From: Stichopus chloronotus
Lineage: Eukaryota > Echinodermata > Holothuroidea > Aspidochirotida > Stichopodidae
Direction of reading: 5' to 3'
NCBI GenBank assembly: GCA_021234535.1
Contig: SFZH01000008.1
Coordinates: 2,976,001 to 3,040,000 of the forward strand
Length of the DNA stretch: 64,000 nucleotides
Shown: positions 48,401-59,485 of the stretch, in pieces
How the letters are laid out: the number at the start of each line of letters is the position of its first letter
How positions within the stretch are numbered: the first letter of the stretch is position 1
Made by a program: the position numbers and the translations under genes
The notes under the pieces: generated by a model
Database searches by the model: none
What the model saw: the letters and a program-made list of their open reading frames with translations, nothing else
Told to the model about the DNA's origin: nothing

Positions 48401-51400
48401 TCAACATTACTCTTCTGGAGATAATGTGCTAGAAAATTTTCACCTCGGGGACCTCAAACGACCTTTGACCTCCACAAAAACAATAGGAGTCATCTACTCA
48501 ATATGACTAACCCACACACCAAGTATGACATCAGTCACACTTACCCTTCTAGAGATACTGTGTTTACAATGTGTTTACAGTTTGACTCAGGGTGACCTCA
48601 AGTGACCTTTATCTCCACCAAAAACAATAGGGATCATCTACTCAATATGACCAACAAACACACCAAGTATGGCATCAGTCGCAGTTACCGTTCTTGAGAT
48701 ATCATGTCTACAAGGTTTTCACATTTTGACCTCTGGTGACCTGAAATGACCTTTGACCTCCACCAAAAGCAATAGGGATCATCTACTTAATATGACCAAC
48801 CCACACAGTAAGTATGACATCAGTCACAGTTACTCTTCTGCAGATACTGTGTTTACAAGGTTTTTCCAGTTTGACCTCCATTGACCTCAAATGACCTTTG
48901 ACCGCCACCAAAAACGATAGGAATCATCTACTCAATATGTCTAACCCACACACCAGGTATAATATCAGACACAGTTACCGTTCTTGAGATATCGTGTTTA
49001 CAAGGTTTTCACATTTTGACCTCTGGTGACCTCAAATGACCTTTGACCTCCACCAAAAGCAATAGGGATCATCTACTTAATACGATCAACCCACACAGTA
49101 AGTATGACATCAGTCACAGTTACCCTTCTGGAGATATTGTGTTTACAAGGTTTTTCCAGTTTGACTTCCGTCGACCTCAAATGACCTTTGACCGCCACCA
49201 AAAACAATAGGGATCATCTACTCAATATGACTGACCCACACACTAGGTATGACATCAGACACAGTTACCGTTCTTGAGACATCGTGTTTACAAGGTTTTC
49301 ACATTTTGACCTCTGGTGACCTCAAATGACCTTTGACCTCCATTAAAAACATTAGGGATCATCTACTTAATATGAACAACCCACACACTAAGTATGACAT
49401 CAGTCACAGTTACCGTTCTTGAGATATCGTGTTTACAATGTTTTCACATTTTGACCTCTGGTGACCCCAAATGACCTTTGACCTCCACCAAAAACAATAG
49501 GGATCATCTACTCAATATGACCAACCCACACACCAAGTATGACATCAGTCATGGTTACCCTTCTTGAGATATCGTGTTTACAAGAAGTGTCACATACACA
49601 CATACACGCACACACACGACATCACCATCGCACAGATTCCTTCTGCCTTCGGCAAGGAATAAAAAATTAGTATCCACCATCTTTAGAAATAAACAAAGCA
49701 AAGTATAAACTATTGCTATCAATTTATCATTTCTGTCTTGGTTTGTAACTACCAAGGTGGACATTAAAAGATAAAGGCCTACAGTGCTCACCTCTGTTCC
49801 ATATCTGTTGGGCTCTCTGGACAAATAGCAGGTGAAAACTTCAAAGACATCTTCAGGACATGTCAGTTCTTCTCCCCACATCTTGAGTTGTTGCTCCTTG
49901 CTGGCTTTGCATTTCAGGTAGAAGAGATGGTAATCGTTCAACTCACCAAATGCAGGAGATGATGAGTCCCCCCATCGACCATTGGGAAAGTCATCCCACT
50001 CTTGAGTTCTGGGGTCAAAACAAAAGAAATCAAATGGGGGAATATGTACTTTGAATGACAATGAAATAAAGTCCACACATTGCATGGCATCTGTGCTCAT
50101 ATCTGACAGCAACAAGTGACAAACAGTTAAAAACCTTTTAAAGAGTTTGCCCTCTGGACATATGTTTGTACCTGTAGACATAGCTCTTTGGCCTTGACCC
50201 CCAAAAGATGGGTCTGACATCTTCTTTCCGCATGTGGTTTGCAGTCATCTTCCAGGGCAATGGTCTTCGAGGCTCAGACATCCAGAGTCCCAGACGCTTC
50301 AATATCTGCAGAGTGGCAACCTCTCGGTTAAGTGTGTAGATATGGAGGCCAAACACTTCACCGCTGAAAATTTAAGTATGGACATTTTTAACATGTCTCA
50401 ATTGCAAGAGGGGTTAATTTTTAGTGTTATTCATGTTAATATGTGCATGATGAAACTGTCCCTCTTAAAATCTGTCACATTTTCATCCTCTGGTTGATTA
50501 CACATTTCCACCTCTGGGAGAAAATAAGACACACTGCAGCCTTAACATCTAACAAAGACATTAGAGGAGGTTTGTGCTCATTGCAGCATTTGCTAATTTA
50601 TTATTTCTGCATTGTGGGCAGAATAAATGCCAAAATACTAGAGGATACAGATCAGGTGACAAGTTTGACATCTGATCATACCCCTCACCACCTTTGATGT
50701 TATGAGGTATTTACGAAGAAGTGTTAAGAAGGAAAGTCACTGCATGTGGGTACCCTTTAACATCATGGAAAATCTCATCTGGAGTTCCTTGTTTCTATCA
50801 GCTGAATTAGATGAGTAGAGTTATGATGAATTCTTCCCAACTCCCTTCCGCCCCTCAAAAAAAAAAAACAACTAAGATATTTTCCAGGTTATAGTAACTT
50901 TTGTTACTTTCACTTGAGCAGCTCAAGATGTGAAGGATTTCCGACAGCAGAGTATTATAGAATTCTCAAGGGTCTAGAGATCCTACGTGAAACAAATGCT
51001 GGTACCTTGCAGCTCTGCTCATGACAAAGACAGTCACTGGGTATGTGAAGGTACTTTGTCTGTGAGATAACTTTCCAGCTCTATTTATCAAAAACTCCTA
51101 ACAACTTGGATGCAAATGACTGTCTCATTGCTATAAGATTTGTAATTTGATTGGGAAGACAATTCCCCACAGGATCTACCATTAAATTTGAGTGTTTGAT
51201 ACTGTGAAAGGACAAATACTGTTCAGAGGCGATGTGTTGCCAAGTAAATCATAAATAAGAAAACTAGAACATGCTGTTGGCTTAAAAATATAGAATTGTA
51301 AGTAGTAGTATCTACAAAAGAGATAATTAAATTCATTTTTTGGCGACAATTACAGACAAAAACTTCATTACTGTCAGTTTTAAAGGGAACAATAAAGAGA

Positions 51401-54400
51401 TAAGAAATAAGACAAACATCGCTGCAAACAAAAATGCAATTGTTTTCTTTGCCAGTCTTTAGCAGAAACAATGCGTGGGACTTAGAAAGTTTTCAAACTT
51501 GTTCTTTCAGGCTGGAATGTCTACCAAAATGACAATTAAAAGATAGGTTGCCTCAATACCAAGCAAAATAGTCAACTAGCTTTAACCAAGTCTTTTTCAA
51601 CTAACAGAGCAGTGTTTGCACTATGCTTTTCAACTCTGGGCAGGAATGTCCCTCCTACGTGAATGATTTTGGGAGGAATTTATGGGAGAAGAGAGGGACG
51701 AAAATGTTACTTTTTCATTCATCAAAAACATAGTTTATGATTAACAGTATTACCTAATTCTAGATAATGGTATTGAAAGTTAATTAAGTAATATCCTTGC
51801 TGGATTTCCTGCTTCATCTTTTTACTACTACATGTCTAAAACTGAAGATAGATGGAGGACTGGAGGACTGAGATAAAACACAGTTCACTAATTGTTATTT
51901 GTTTATTCACCTTTTGAAGAGTTTCTGAACCATTTTGACAGCTTGTTCAACCCCATAATTTCTGATCGCTACGTCGTTGTCTTTTATCGGCTCTATCACA
52001 TCAAGGATCTCTTGCGGAACCTCCAATTTTGAGAGTTGCACGAGATTGCGAAGGGAATGGTAGCCCTGATAAAATAACAAGTAAACTTGATTACAAAATG
52101 GCTAATGTAACTCTATGGCACTCAAGTACATGAAACTTTCAGAACTTCATTCATGAATTATATTCCCTTCTAGACACTGAATGATTATGTAAAGATGAAG
52201 GAAATTTCTAAAACATAAAACATGTTTGTAGCCAAGATGCTTAAATTAAACCAACTTTAAAGGACTGTTGAAAGTGTTTAACTAAAAACATGAATGGAAT
52301 AAGCAAAGGGACCCACCAACTTAGTATATTGCTTGATTTTCAAGGGGTTTCTATCAATATATGAAATTATTCAACAATGTTGTTATTAACAGACATTATC
52401 AATGGACGAAGAAGATGATTTGCAATTACCCTTCCCTGATGTATTTATCTAATTCATGTTTGCTCAGTGGCCTATACATGCTAATGACAAACATGGTGAC
52501 AGCCACTGCTATCAGCTGGAGTATAACATGCTGACATTATTTGCTATCATATGCAAACATAATGACTTCACCTTGCAACTGGAAGTCAAACAAAGGTTGC
52601 ACAAGTTCTGTCAAGCCTTTAACGTCACATTCGATCTATTTTATCCTCATCCTATTTATTATTCCTTGTACTTCATACTTTGAAGAAGGGATATTATTCC
52701 AGATTATTCAGTCATGCTTCTCCTGGTAATATCATTTCCCCCCCCCCCCTCCCATACCTCTACTTCCACAATTCCTCCAACACACAAATGTTCATAGGAT
52801 ACCCTAATGGATCACTTCCCTCCACTCTAAGACACTAGCAGTCATTTCTGAGGAATTTACTCCCTTCAGAACCATCCACATGTACTTCTTTAAAATCTCA
52901 TGGATTTTTGCTTTTACCTGAATTGGCATTATACCCGGTATGATTGGGATTGTTATTCCGATTCTCCGGCAGTCCCTCTGGAAGTTCAAAAAATCTTCAG
53001 CTTCAAAGAATAATTGTGTGATGATGAAGTCTGCTCCTGCATCTACTTTGGCTTTGAGATGCATCAAGTCCTCCTGATAGCTAGCTGCATCAGGATGCCC
53101 TTTAGGGTAACCTTTCGATTGAAGAAGAAAAAAAAAGAAAGAAATGGACATGACAAAATACTGCCAATTATGAAAATTATTAGACAAATACAAAGTAATT
53201 GGGTTACATCTTAAAGGTAATTTGAAGCAATATGACTGGGGCAAGCCATGGATGCAATTACTAACAAAATACTGCAACATTTTGATATTTGACTGTTACA
53301 GGTCAAGCGACTATATAAACCTCGATAATGATCAACATTAAAGGCATGCACCTATACGACCTTCGGAAAGTTTATCAACAAATCTTGTCTACCCTGGCAA
53401 TGTACACTTTGCATTGCAGGAAGGATACAAGATGGCACTAGAAACAGTGTAAAATAAAAAAAATTAGCTAGTACCATTTTGAATCAAAAGTTGCTTTCAC
53501 CAAGTGGTAATTTGGAACAAACCATCCTATTGAGGGGTTTATTGATTAAGTGACTGACTGACTGGGTTAAGATACAGCACCATTTAATCTACTCTTCATT
53601 CTTCTTTCATACTTGTGGTCACCAATTCATCAATTGTTCAACACATTTGAGTAGATAGTCAGACACTCACCAGCAACACATATCGTAAACGAATCGCCAA
53701 ATTCATTTCGTATGTGTTTGACTAAATCCAGTGCATAGTTAAAGCCACCTGGTGTTGGTTTCCAAGCTATATTACCAGGAACATCTGTAAACAAAAAACA
53801 TGTCAAATACACTGACACATTGCAAATTAGTGAAATGTAGTGTAAAATCATGCCAAACTTTCTGATTTAACAATGAGTTTCTATCTATAATTGTATCACA
53901 AATAAAAAGGGCATAATTTGCAGTGCCTAAATTCAGTTGAAAGCAAATACCAGACCTTTATCATTAATTACAATACTCTTTTCACAAAACTGCAAAAAGA
54001 ATTTTCACCAACACAATTATACTTTATTGGATCATTATTGTGCAAATGGCAAACTTTATGGCATGGACACTTTTCACATGGTCAATGAAAATTTTTTGAC
54101 TAACTGAACATTTACAGTTTACTAACCCAAGCACACTGCTGTAGCCTAAACCCATAAAAGCAATAAAATGAAACTTGGTGCAGCAAGTTACTTAAACCAA
54201 GGCTAAGAAAAGCAATTGACAACCAATTTATTCATTCATTCATATGTGGTACATTAAAGCCAAAACACATACTGTCACAATTTATCCTCACCAGAAAGCA
54301 GCAAAATACTCGATTAAACTATGGAAATGTTTAACTATATTAGAAATAGTTTCATAATGAAAAGAAACTAAGAACAACTGTAATTATATACACTGATGTA

Positions 54401-56595
54401 ACAATATTTATACTTTCAATCCACCCTTTTTAAAACATTCCATAATCACCTGTCACAATGTCCTTTTTCAATACACTCAATATTACTACCCATTTTCACA
54501 TGGCAGTTTACTGGCTTTACATATAAAAGAATACGTACAAAACTATACATGACATTATGGAAGTTTCCACTTGACCTCACAAACTTTCTGAAAAGCATTA
54601 TCAGACTGACACTGTCCCTTATCTAGGCACAAGTATGATTTTCAAGGTGACTTTAATTATTTTTTGTAAGCAATCATAATATTGTCTTAATTGATTTGAA
54701 GAGTGAAGTTGTCTATCTGTGGGGTGATGACAATAGTGCCAAAAGAGTTTTATCTAGACACCCTTGAACGTGACAGATGCAGTTATGCAATGTTGCCAGG
54801 ACTGAACCAAGTAGAGTGTGCTAGTTTTATCATCATTACACCGATTTATGTGTTTGTTGATTGGCTAAGTAAACAATTAGGGTCAGCATTAACAAAGGGT
54901 ATCTAGCTGGGACACGGGTGTGTTGACTTATTTGTCTGATATATGTACCTGGATGGTAAAGTCTGCCATGGGACTACCAAAGGATGCCAATTAAATTGGG
55001 AGGCTGCACCATGAATATTCACCATATGATCACAGTTTTTTGAAGTGACGTACATTAAGAATTTATGTCAAGTTTGCTTTTCTTCGTACATCCTGTTGTC
55101 TGCTCCACACAATCTCTTTAACTGCCCTAATGTCCCTATTTATGTGATATTAATTGCCATAAAACTGCCAAGGCACAGTTCTGAGCAAATGATGCCATAT
55201 GCCTCGATGGTATGTTACAATAAAATGCACATTTTTTTTGTTTTCTAACTGTCACAATATGCAGTCAGTCACAAGAATTGATTTGCTGCGGTAAATATCT
55301 GAATAACATCTGCTCCAATACACACTATATCAATTACCTACTCCCTAGGGGCCATAAACATCTACCTTATGTGCAGGCGCCATGCTAACATTTGCTCAAA
55401 TACTGTTCAAACATTGTAATACAAATGGGTGGATTGTCATACTTCTTTGTTTGAAGCATTCAATAGCTATTTAAGTTAAAAAAAAAAAATTAAACACACC
55501 ACACAATTCATTACAACAAATTATATAAAAGCAACTAAAAAAAGGCAAGGTAAAAACGCTGCTCACCTCCGCGCAGGGCGAGAATGTTTCTGATTCCGCA
55601 GTCCTTGACTCTGTTTAAATGGCTGTTTACTGCTTCCTTGGAATTATTTACACATGTCATATGAAGCATTGTCTCTAACCCACAGTAATTCACTGTTGCC
55701 TTGGCTATTTCAATTGAACTGGTCTCTGTGTGCCCCGCTGGGTTTCCCTTCGGATGCCATGTTATGTCGCAGAACAGGGGCTTCCCCTCGAACATGCGGT
55801 CCAGCCTGAATGCAGCATGCAGATGAAAGGCAAAACACATTTTCAAACTAATGTAACCAGCTTTGACCATGAGGGGAAGTCTGTTGCCTAGGGTGCCATC
55901 TTTCAGTGCTAGGTTAGTGAAACATTGTTTTACAGCTTGAGTGGATCAAAAAAAGTGAAATCTACAAATCAAGATCAAATATGAATACCTTTATTTCAAC
56001 CACATAGCATTGGCAAATGAAACAATTCAAAATTGAAACCGATATAGGTATGCAAATACTGCAACTTACAATACTCTGCAGACACCCAGAACAATTTAAA
56101 AACATCAAAACAAAATTTCAAAAAAGCTCCCTTCTTAAAACAGCTCCAGTAGCTCCACAGATTAATGTCAGTATGGGGGGGGGGGGTCCTATTGTACTGG
56201 ATTCATTTTCAATGGAAATCAACATGGAATTTGGGCAACTTTTTAGAAATCAATGGGTTTCCATGCATTCCCTTTGGTACCTATGGACGGTGAAATGGAA
56301 CGCATTATGTCCCATATTCTCTATTTACAAAATGAAAATTGTAAAAATTATTTATGAATACTCACCGAGCTAGCAAATTTACAGCACCACTAGGCGTCCT
56401 TGGAGGGAAAAATTCCAGAGAGTACCACTGGTCTCCAGATGCTATTCTGTTCTGAATTTTATCTCTTAGTGTTAAGCTGCAATTTGTAGGTGATTGGCTG
56501 CGAGATGAGCATGCACTGAAGTTTCCTGAATAGCAACCATTACTTTGCTTGGATAACAAGCAATTCTGTTCGTATAAGTCCTGTGTGTAAGACAT
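42138..56595 (-). CDS. MTHFR: methylenetetrahydrofolate reductase, complete (11 coding exons, 685 aa)
   Basis: Minus-strand exons in order: 56595-56366, 55805-55567, 53784-53671, 53111-52918, 52065-51911, 50363-50172, 50008-49792, 46916-46734, 46425-46327, 45133-45011, 42449-42138. They total 2058 nt with consistent phases. Residues about 45-340 are the FAD-dependent TIM-barrel reductase (SLEFFPPRT with catalytic Glu61, [19 protein letters not shown]); about 340-365 are the linker (RRPLPW); about 365-640 are the SAM-binding regulatory domain ([22 protein letters not shown]). It reduces 5,10-methylenetetrahydrofolate to 5-methyltetrahydrofolate with NADPH, and animal enzymes are inhibited by S-adenosylmethionine. 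Human MTHFR is 656 aa in 11 coding exons. A Ser-rich N-terminus and a longer C-terminal tail account for the extra length. It converges with the Rho GEF gene. Confidence 0.97.
42519..44056 (-). mobile_element. copy C of the HINE-like element, with its array replaced by a gag-like segment
   Basis: Reading on the minus strand, the left end TTTTTTGATTCCTTGCC (about 44056-44040), CA/GT microsatellite and one array unit extend to about 43868. The right part of the array resumes from about 42786 to the hairpin at about 42526 and CTGG at 42523. Between 42787 and 43867 there is about 1.08 kb unrelated to copies A and B. It lies in MTHFR intron 10, sense orientation. Confidence 0.7.
42777..43301 (-). 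pseudogene. gag-like (DUF1759) ORF fragment inside copy C
   Basis: An uninterrupted 174-codon frame. The N-terminal half is a charged coiled coil; from about residue 108 it has [20 protein letters not shown], then [14 protein letters not shown]. That pattern is typical of the DUF1759 segment of Pao/BEL-type LTR retrotransposon Gag proteins. The frame ends at a taa contributed by the repeat sequence, just where the family continues, so the protein is truncated at the junction with the array. No reverse transcriptase, integrase or LTR was seen. A fragment, not an active element. Confidence 0.65.
45011..45133 (-). CDS. MTHFR: MTHFR exon 10: regulatory domain
   Basis: The acceptor is ctcaatacag and the donor gtaatt. 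The exon is 41 codons, phase 0/0. It encodes [20 protein letters not shown] and SFMYWK, one of the strongest family signatures. Confidence 0.97.
46327..46425 (-). CDS. MTHFR: MTHFR exon 9: regulatory domain
   Basis: The acceptor is tgtccacag and the donor gtaagc. The exon is 33 codons, phase 0/0. It encodes [19 protein letters not shown] and VNYHVVN, matching the human order exactly. Confidence 0.96.
46734..46916 (-). CDS. MTHFR: MTHFR exon 8: regulatory domain
   Basis: The acceptor is tcaaacag and the donor gtacag. The exon is 61 codons, phase 0/0. It encodes [20 protein letters not shown] and [12 protein letters not shown], near-invariant in animal MTHFR. Confidence 0.97.
48161..49666 (-). 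mobile_element. copy B of the HINE-like element with the 145-bp array
   Basis: Inverted relative to copy A. The hairpin AAAGCC-AAAA-GGCTTT is at 48167-48182 and the adjacent GATTCCTTGCC at 48185-48195. The array runs from about 48300 to 49580, with the CA microsatellite at about 49590-49620 and GGCAAGGAAT plus an A run at 49651-49666. It is about 310 bp shorter than copy A, close to two array units. It lies in MTHFR intron 7, sense orientation. Confidence 0.75.
49792..50008 (-). CDS. MTHFR: MTHFR exon 7: regulatory domain
   Basis: The acceptor is ttgaccccag and the donor gtgagc. The exon is 217 nt, phase 2 in and 0 out. It encodes [20 protein letters not shown] and [17 protein letters not shown]. 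The human E429A variant falls in the equivalent stretch. Confidence 0.96.
50172..50363 (-). CDS. MTHFR: MTHFR exon 6: end of barrel and linker
   Basis: The acceptor is aattttcag and the donor gtacaa. The exon is 192 nt, phase 2/2. It encodes [26 protein letters not shown] and [17 protein letters not shown], the linker that joins the catalytic and regulatory domains and contacts SAM in the human structure. Confidence 0.96.
51911..52065 (-). CDS. MTHFR: MTHFR exon 5
   Basis: The acceptor is ttttatcag and the donor gtgaat. The exon is 155 nt, phase 0 in and 2 out. It encodes [19 protein letters not shown] and [14 protein letters not shown], conserved helices of the barrel. Confidence 0.95.
52918..53111 (-). 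CDS. MTHFR: MTHFR exon 4: flavin-contact segment
   Basis: The acceptor is tcgaaag, weak but in phase, and the donor is gtaaaa. The exon is 194 nt, phase 1 in and 0 out. It encodes [25 protein letters not shown] and [11 protein letters not shown]. The alanines around the position of the human A222V variant are the ancestral alanine. Confidence 0.95.
53671..53784 (-). CDS. MTHFR: MTHFR exon 3
   Basis: The acceptor is ttgtttacag and the donor gtgagt. The exon is 114 nt, phase 1/1. It encodes [19 protein letters not shown] and ICVAG, conserved barrel segments. Confidence 0.96.
53785..55566 (-). other. MTHFR intron 2: nothing recognised
   Basis: AT-rich sequence without an exon-like frame flanked by splice sites, and without a clear repeat. 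Confidence 0.6.
55567..55805 (-). CDS. MTHFR: MTHFR exon 2
   Basis: The acceptor is catcag-type (gcattcag) and the donor gtgagc. The exon is 239 nt, phase 2 in and 1 out. It encodes [25 protein letters not shown] and NILALRG, completed to ALRGD by the next exon. These are flavin and folate site segments. Confidence 0.96.
56366..56595 (-). CDS. MTHFR: MTHFR exon 1: start codon, Ser-rich N-terminus, catalytic Glu
   Basis: The ATG at 56595 is the first in an exon whose acceptor lies at about 56658 (tttcacag). The first 45 residues are Ser/Cys-rich with an SQSPT segment, where mammalian MTHFR has a phosphorylated Ser/Thr-rich extension. It then encodes [11 protein letters not shown] with the presumed catalytic Glu61. 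The donor is gtgag; phase out 2. Confidence 0.94.
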
Positions 56596-56657
56596 TGTTT
56601 AATTTCCTCTGCTTACGTACATGCAACAAAATTGTGAAGACTTTGTCAAAACTGCTT
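56366..56657 (-). other. MTHFR: MTHFR exon 1 with its 5' UTR part
   Basis: Upstream of the ATG at 56595 the minus strand shows a T-rich tract ending in atttcacag, so the exon probably starts at 56657 with 62 nt of leader. This implies at least one upstream non-coding exon. Confidence 0.6.
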
Positions 56658-57751
56658 CTGTGAAATAAAAAAAAGAACAGAAAAGGGAATGTGAAAGTCA
56701 AGAGTACTGTAGTTCCATGAGATGGTTTAGCCTCATTAGTTTATTTAACATTTGCCTGTATCTTTTTTATTTCAACAATTTGTTGAATGACAATATACAG
56801 AGACCTTGATATAGGCCTAAAGTAGACTCAATTAGAATCAAAGCCAAACACTATCAAAGGTTTTTTCCTCCTTAGGCACAGTGTATTCTTTTCAATCAAA
56901 GTGAATGTTCTACCCCATGTTTACAGCTGTTCTCCACTAAACAAATTTTTTAGAAAATTAACTTCCCAATTGCACCAAGCAGCATCCGGGGGAATTCAGT
57001 TAAAGTTTCCAAAAAGGAATGCGTCATCCTATCTCAAAGTTCACCCATATTGCTATATACCTGGTCACCAAATTTGGTCCCTCATAATAACAAAAAGGCT
57101 TAGGCCTTATTGCGATGAATAATTTATCCAATACATTGCATCATAATTTGTGACACAAAAGGCCAAATTACTACACAAATGAAAGAAAATGAGCGCAATT
57201 TTTGAAGGTGCAACCCTTGCATTTTCACTGTAGATAGTTCCCAAAAGATCTCACAAATTCCCGAATCTGCTACACTAAAATCCCTGCATTAAATCTGCCT
57301 GTGATTATGAAAGTAGGCTCCGCAATACAGGTCGATTGTGCAACATGAGTCTTATCAATGTCTCATTGAAAAACTGCCGAGCGAAAAAAATTGGCCATTG
57401 TTTTGATGATTTCGTAAAAACGCAACCCATAAATTAGAGACAAAAGAATTCTACTTCCCTGAACTTTTATTGCACAAAAACTGGTAACTGTTATGTAATA
57501 TGCAATCGCTTGTGTTGCACTCTGTTATTTTCACACACAGCAGACGACACAAACAACTTCATGAGCAACAACATGAAACCCTTTCGCATTAAGTCAACGT
57601 TCATGTCTTGTCAACAAGAAATCAAATTCCGTGCCACACTGTCCTAATTACTTCAAATATTTTACATCTACGTAACGTGTGTCAAACCATTCATAGACTG
57701 CATATTTTTAATTGCAATGAAATAATCCCTCATAGACCTTTAAAATCTAAC

Positions 57752-57830
57752 CTGTATCGCACATAGTATTTCCTTCGAGACAGCCACACGTGCGTGCCGT
57801 CTGTTCTGTTTGGTTGCCACAGTAAAAAGA
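57752..57830 (-). other. candidate non-coding 5' exon of MTHFR
   Basis: On the minus strand, a stretch ending GCGATACAG at 57752 is followed by gttaga, a plausible donor about 1.1 kb upstream of the exon 1 acceptor. The 5' edge is not visible and is set from the TATA-like and CCAAT positions in the promoter candidate. Confidence 0.4.
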
Positions 57831-57920
57831 GGAAATGTTTGAAAGTGTATGAGCCATTTAAAACCCTGCCGTAAAAAAAAACCGGCTATTGAATATTCAA
57901 CACGTAGCACTGACCAATAG
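57831..57920 (-). promoter_or_regulatory. candidate MTHFR promoter
   Basis: A CCAAT pentamer at 57914-57918 (inverted relative to MTHFR) lies about 85 bp upstream of the presumed start, and an AT-rich TTTTAAA at about 57857-57863 about 30 bp upstream. CACGTG E-boxes occur at 57787-57792 and 58009-58014. Positions are suggestive only. Confidence 0.35.
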
Positions 57921-59199
57921 CAACGAAGCTATAGTCTCATACACGCGTGGAAAATTACCGGTCGGTGTGATCACGCTTGTTTGTACGGTATCCTCTAAGT
58001 AACCTTTCCACGTGATTGTTAATCTTTATTATGTTATTTTCCCATACGCTGATGAACCTGCTGACGCGGCAGTGAACATTTGCACCCTGATGGGAAATTT
58101 GAGGGGAAATTTTTAACAGTCACTGAGACCAATGATGAATTAATAACTGGCTTGCCTAAAACAGGACAAATGTGTTGATGATTGGAGATCAAATAAGTGA
58201 TAACCTTCGCAAATATTATTTAGTATGTTTTTCTTCTACGAACGCGTTCTTTATTACTGTGAATTGTTACTGTGCATGAGAGTGAGTCCTCTGATAACTA
58301 GTGTCCACCATAGATGTGTCACAAGGGCTGTTTCTTTACTCTAGCTTAAGGTATTGCTGAAACAAAACCCATCAGACCCCTGATTCGCCGAGGAGTGTAC
58401 AGAGGCAGTATCTTGGCGAGGGAGTCAATGGGTGTAGACGAGGCGTATCTACTTCTCCCACTGACATGTAGAGATGTATAATCGAAGTGTCTGACCTTTG
58501 AAATATTTTTTTAGGATTAATAATAGGTATATGCCAAATGATGCAACACCACTCAGCAAGAGTAATTTTGACCAACTGTGTAGAATAGTAGAATATATTT
58601 ATGATACCCCTTTCCACAAATTTAAACTTTTGAACTTCAAAGCGATCAAAATGTGAGCAAAGTCTGATAACTGTCCTTTATTTCGTCATATGTTCCATAT
58701 TGACCTTCATAGGGTAGATTATATTCAGTCGCCTCCTACCGCCAGGCGGTAGCCGTGTAAGGGCCATCGGACCTTAAGGTAAGAGAGAGTGGTGGTATTA
58801 ATCTCCGTGGCTGCCTTTGTACTAAGGTCTCAGCATCTAACGACCCAAGGGACCCTCCCTCTGTTTTCCTCTCTATTTATTAACAAACTTTTCCCCACAT
58901 TGTCACGTACTCCCTCCCCATCCCCAGTCTCCCAAGATGATGCCACCACAACGAGAGAGTCATTAGAATTAAAGTCAGACGGACAAATTTTGCCCTCACT
59001 CGACTAAATCCTCATAATGGCTGGCTGTAAAATAAAGGGGAAGGTAAATCATCTTGAGTTATTAGTGTATTACGTCCGTCGTCGGCCGCTGAACGAACGA
59101 TGGTCTCATGCAAATTTGGTAGAGACAGACCCCGGGCCCAGGGGCTGTGAAGTATATCCGATGCCATTGCACACAGTAGTGAATGTGGGGCTATGTCAA

Positions 59200-59485
59200 A
59201 GGTTCAATGTTTCAGTGTTCCCAGGGTTCAATGTTCCTAAGGTTCGATGTTCCCGAGGTTCAATATTTATGAGTTTCGATATTTTCAGGGTTCGATGCTC
59301 CCCGCACGGTTCGATGTCACATGATTTAAACCCTTCGAAAATTACAGTGAATCGCAATGACGTTTCTGAGAACACCGAACCCTGGGAATAACGAACCTTG
59401 CACTACTCATCGGCAACCATTGAAATTTTACAAAAACGGGAACATAGAACCCTGGGAACAATGAACACCGGAAACATCGGGTAGA
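59200..59485. repeat. about 20-bp minisatellite with direct and inverted halves
   Basis: From 59200 to about 59330, GGTTCAATGTTCC / GGTTCGATGTTCC modules repeat on the plus strand. From about 59368 to 59485, the complementary GGGAACAATGAAC / GAACCCTGGGAA modules repeat. The two halves could fold into an imperfect hairpin. Confidence 0.75.
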
